Positions 61,361-64,000 of a stretch of DNA of 64,000 nucleotides are shown here, piece after piece (positions within the stretch are counted from its first letter, which is position 1; every line of letters starts with the position of its first letter). Source of the stretch: Streptomyces nymphaeiformis (GTDB lineage: Bacteria; Actinomycetota; Actinomycetes; Streptomycetales; Streptomycetaceae); contig NZ_JACHJY010000001.1 of the NCBI RefSeq assembly GCF_014203895.1, forward strand, positions 682,001-746,000. The letters run 5' to 3'. The notes beneath the pieces were generated by a model. That model searched no databases, had not been told where the DNA came from, and was given only the letters and a program-made list of their open reading frames with translations. The position numbers were made by a program, and so were the translations under genes.

Positions 61361-61505
61361 CGGTCACGTCCCGGGCGGGGCATTCCGACTCGCCGATCTC
61401 CGGGGAGACGGCTCACGGATCGGGGTATCCCCTGCTCGAGCGAAGCCGAGAGCTCGGGGAAGGGGCAGTGCCGGTTTCGCACCGGCTTCCCCCCGTACGG
61501 GCATG
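61361..61505 (-). promoter_or_regulatory. Cobalamin riboswitch controlling the ECF operon
   Basis: On the minus strand the aptamer core reads GGGGGGAAGCCGGTGCGAAA followed by CCGGCACTGCCCC (61461-61494 forward), the classic cobalamin pseudoknot/B12-box core. GAGTCGGAATGCC near 61381-61393 is the expected 3' element (GAgTC.GGAaTgCC). It lies about 80 bases before the first gene of the operon. A repetitive hairpin interrupts it. Confidence 0.85.
61429..61459. repeat. Streptomyces repetitive hairpin inside the riboswitch
   Basis: CCCCTGCTCGAGCGAAGCCG then AGAGCTCGGGG forms a stem with CCCC/GGGG ends. It is 27 of 31 identical to 63674-63704. On the minus strand it lies between the ACTGCCCC core and the GTGAGC region of the aptamer. 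Confidence 0.8.
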
Positions 61506-61662
61506 ATGACGACGGGCCCACTCTACCGGCCCGTATGCGCGCCGCTCCGGGGTGGGAGGCGCCTCACACCGGGTGGGGAAGGACGCTCCCCGCGAGCCCG
61601 TCGCTGTGCCATGCTGACGCCGCCACGACACCACGACGACGGCGTCTTCACGGGGGTGCGGA

Positions 61663-63303
61663 ATGCGGGCGTTGGCCGAGAGCGACCCGCGGACGGTCGG
61701 TCCCTACCGGCTCCTCCAGCGGCTGGGCGAGGGCGGCATGGGCCGCGTCTACCTGGGCCGCTCGCGCGGCGGCCGGACGGTCGCGCTGAAGGTGGTGCAC
61801 GGCGCGCTCGCCGGTGACCCGGGCTTCCGGACGCGCTTCGCCCGCGAGGTGCGGGCCGCCCGGTCCTTACGCGGAGCCGGTACGGTCCCGGTCCTCGACG
61901 CCGACCCGGACGCGGAGGTGCCCTGGCTGGCCACCGCGTACGTGCCGGGTCCCGCGCTCTCCGAGGCCGTCCTGGCGCACGGCCCCCTCCCCGAACCGGC
62001 CCTCTGGCGGCTGCTCTCCGGCCTCGCGCACGCCCTCGACGGCGTGCACCGGGCGGGGCTCGTGCACCGGGACGTCAAGCCGTCGAACGTCCTGCTCTCG
62101 CTGTCGGGGCCCCTGCTCATCGACTTCGGCATCGCCCGCTCCGCCGACGAGACGGCCCTGACGGGGACGGGCCTGGTCGTCGGCTCACCCGGCTTCATGT
62201 CGCCCGAGCAGGCGGAGGGGCGGACGGTCGGGCCCGCGGCCGACCTCTTCTCGCTCGGCGCGGTGCTGGCCTTCGCGGCGACCGGGCGCGGGCCCTTCGG
62301 GGGCGGTTCGGTGGCGGAGCTGCTGTACCGGCTCGTCCACCACGAGCCCGATCTCGCCGGGGTGGAGGGGCCGTTCGCGGAGCTCGTACGGCGCTGCCTG
62401 GCCAAACGGCCGGAGGACCGCCCGCCGGTGACCGAGCTGACCGCGGCGGCGGACGCCCACCGGGAGGAGTCGGGGAGCTGGCTGCCGGCGCCGGTGGTCG
62501 CGGCGATCGCGCAGAAGGCGGAGGAACTGCTCAACACGGAGACGGAGTTCGAGCCGGAGCCGGACCGCGAGCCGGAGCCGGACCGCGAACGGGAGCGCGA
62601 GCCGGAGCGCGAGCCGGAGCGTGAGCCGGAGTCGGGGTCCGCTCCCGCGAGCGCCGATGCCCGTACGAGTACGCCTCCCACCGCCGTCACCACCGTCCTC
62701 CCGCAGCCGGCCCCGCCGCCCAGGACCGCCGTCCTGCCGTCCCGGGAGCCCGTCCGGGGTCCGGCCGCCGTGCCGCGGGCCCGGGCCTCCTCGACGGGGG
62801 TGCCGACCGCGCGGGAGCGGGCCGTGCGCGTGCTGACCACGGGTCTGGGGCGGCCGCTCCTCGGGATCCTCTACCTGGCGCCGATGGTCGCCTTCCTCGT
62901 CGGCGGGGTCGACCTCGTGCGGCGGGCGGAGGCGCACCCCTCGCTCTCCGACCAGGCGGGCGGCGCGTACCAGTGGGCGATGGACGACTGGTGGCGCCTG
63001 CCCGCGACGCTGCTCCTGATCGCCGCGACGGCCGGCCTCCAGGGCTACCGGCGGCGGCTGCTCACGGTGCCGCCCGGCCGGGTCAGGCTGTGGTCGGCCG
63101 GGATCGCCGTGTACTGGATCGCGCTGATCGCCGTACTGACCCTGCACCTCCTCTGGTTCCTTTTCGTCCACAACGGCTACGCCTCCTACGAGGACGGCGG
63201 GCAGCACTGGCTGTGGTGGGTGGCGGGCCCGGTGATGATCCTCGGCGGCGGCTTCTCACCGTTCGTCCTGGTCATGGCGGTCATCCGCCTGGTGAAGGCC
63301 TGA
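61663..63303 (+). CDS. Membrane Ser/Thr protein kinase
   Basis: A 546-residue PknB-type kinase. The P-loop GEGGMGRV (22-29), Lys43, HRDVKPSN (135-142) and DFG (154-156) are intact. It lacks PASTA repeats. A low-complexity linker with a REPEPDREREREPEREPE tract (about 285-325) follows, then about four hydrophobic helices in the C-terminal 150 residues (GILYLAPMVAFLVGGVDL ... WIALIAVLTLHLLWFLF). The input signal is unknown. Monocistronic; divergent from the ECF operon. Confidence 0.93.
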   Translation: MRALAESDPRTVGPYRLLQRLGEGGMGRVYLGRSRGGRTVALKVVHGALAGDPGFRTRFAREVRAARSLRGAGTVPVLDADPDAEVPWLATAYVPGPALSEAVLAHGPLPEPALWRLLSGLAHALDGVHRAGLVHRDVKPSNVLLSLSGPLLIDFGIARSADETALTGTGLVVGSPGFMSPEQAEGRTVGPAADLFSLGAVLAFAATGRGPFGGGSVAELLYRLVHHEPDLAGVEGPFAELVRRCLAKRPEDRPPVTELTAAADAHREESGSWLPAPVVAAIAQKAEELLNTETEFEPEPDREPEPDREREREPEREPEREPESGSAPASADARTSTPPTAVTTVLPQPAPPPRTAVLPSREPVRGPAAVPRARASSTGVPTARERAVRVLTTGLGRPLLGILYLAPMVAFLVGGVDLVRRAEAHPSLSDQAGGAYQWAMDDWWRLPATLLLIAATAGLQGYRRRLLTVPPGRVRLWSAGIAVYWIALIAVLTLHLLWFLFVHNGYASYEDGGQHWLWWVAGPVMILGGGFSPFVLVMAVIRLVKA

Positions 63304-63307
63304 AGCC

Positions 63308-64000
63308 TCACACCGCGACGTACGTGACGGGGGCCGTGCCCGGCACCGGTTCCGCGCGTCCGAGCTTCACCAGGCGGCGGACGTGGGCCTCGGCCTCGCT
63401 GACGGCGATGTTGCGGGAGCCGTACGGGATCTGCTCCCAGGGGCGGTTCCACTCCATGCGCTCGGCGAGCTGCCAGGGCGTGAGCGGGGTGGCGAGGAGG
63501 GCGAGGAGGCCGGTGAGGCGTTCCTCGTGGTGGTCGAGGAGTTCTCGGACGCGGCCGGCGGCGTCGGTGAAGGCGTGCTGGTGTGCGGGGAGGACCTCGG
63601 CGACGCCGAGGCGGCCGATCCGTTCGAGGGAGTCGAGGTAGTCGCCGAGGGGGTCGGTCTCCGAGGGGGGTCCCCCCTGCTCGAACGAAGTTGAGAGCTT
63701 GGGGGACTCGTCGGGGTCTTCGTACAGGCCGATGTGCGGGGAGATCCCGGGCAGCAGGTGGTCGCCGGAGAAGAGCCGGCCGTGGCCGGGCAGCCGGGAG
63801 GGGTGCTCCTCCTCCAGGTGGAGGCAGACGTGCCCGGGGGTGTGGCCGGGGGTCCAGATGGCGCGCAGCCGGCGTCCGGCCAGGTCGAGGAGTTCGCCGG
63901 GGACGATCTCGCGGTCGGGGAGGGCCGAGCGGAGACCGGGCAGGGTCCGCATCCGGCCGGCGGCGCGGGCGGCCCGGAGCGGGGCGATGTGGTCCTCGGG
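63308..64000 (-). CDS. MBL-fold hydrolase, 5'-truncated by window edge
   Basis: The C-terminal 230 residues of a metallo-beta-lactamase-fold hydrolase (glyoxalase II-like). The metal ligands TPGHTPGHVCLHLEE and LFSGDHLLPGISPH are present; PAHQHAF supplies a later His. The frame is open to base 64000, so the N-terminus with the HxHxDH motif is outside. The segment PKLSTSFEQGGPPSETDP is encoded by a repetitive hairpin (see separate entry). Confidence 0.88.
   Translation of the reverse strand, partial: PEDHIAPLRAARAAGRMRTLPGLRSALPDREIVPGELLDLAGRRLRAIWTPGHTPGHVCLHLEEEHPSRLPGHGRLFSGDHLLPGISPHIGLYEDPDESPKLSTSFEQGGPPSETDPLGDYLDSLERIGRLGVAEVLPAHQHAFTDAAGRVRELLDHHEERLTGLLALLATPLTPWQLAERMEWNRPWEQIPYGSRNIAVSEAEAHVRRLVKLGRAEPVPGTAPVTYVAV
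63674..63704. repeat. Second copy of the repetitive hairpin, within the MBL gene
   Basis: CCCCTGCTCGAACGAAGTTG then AGAGCTTGGGG, in frame with the hydrolase. It adds about ten residues in a surface loop. Four mismatches to the 61429 copy. Confidence 0.8.

Overview
The window is high-GC actinobacterial chromosome, almost certainly Streptomyces. The evidence is the third-position GC bias, frequent GTG starts, purine-rich ribosome sites, an AceE-type homodimeric pyruvate dehydrogenase, TerD clusters, a pSAM2-like integrated element in a tRNA-Val gene, and Streptomyces-type repetitive hairpins.

Layout. Bases 1-5,900 hold the end of an MFS exporter, a secreted inhibitor-like protein, a voltage-gated K+ channel, aceE and a DUF3052 gene. 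Bases 6,000-15,800 are a tellurium-resistance-type (Ter) stress cluster: a one-Cys peroxiredoxin, three TerD-domain proteins, a DUF475/TerC-type membrane protein, a larger Ter-family protein, and then a putative biosynthetic operon (HpcH/HpaI aldolase, a 911-residue PRTase-TRSP-PRTase-PELOTA fusion, HAD hydrolase). Bases 15,800-18,300 carry a zinc-ribbon protein, a coiled-coil membrane protein and a DUF4097 lipoprotein.

A tRNA-Val(UAC) at 18,448 is the target of an actinomycete integrative and conjugative element (AICE). A perfect 47-bp repeat of the tRNA 3' half at 18,478 and 34,112 bounds 15.6 kb. The element has int, xis, rep, spd genes, traB, a korSA-like GntR repressor with four operator-like palindromes, a pif-like Nudix gene and an Im7-like immunity gene. 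It appears composite. A second tRNA-like att site (28,668) has the same 107-bp spacing to a TGACATC double repeat as the real right end, and homologous debris (GntR tail, small-gene copy, another double repeat) lies just outside the right att site. Between these sits a low-GC cargo: a SecB-like chaperone resembling the mycobacterial TAC chaperone, a DNA-binding protein with an upstream palindrome, and a small GHW/GTPR protein that may be HicA-like.

Bases 35,000-54,700 are ordinary chromosome: metabolic and regulatory singletons, two minisatellites (30-bp and 33-bp units), an MFS transporter fused to a MarR-type domain, a serpin, and a divergent CYP125-like P450 / steroid-type thiolase pair with operator-like palindromes.

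Bases 54,800-64,000 hold a lytic transglycosylase, a five-gene translationally coupled ECF-transporter operon behind a cobalamin riboswitch, a Ser/Thr kinase and a partial metallo-beta-lactamase hydrolase. Two surface proteins in the ECF operon (an alpha/alpha-barrel repeat protein and an SCO2322-type protein) suggest extracellular cobamide capture. A Streptomyces repetitive hairpin sits inside the riboswitch, a related copy lies inside the terminal hydrolase gene, and a different dispersed repeat is read through as the linker of the ABC ATPase.
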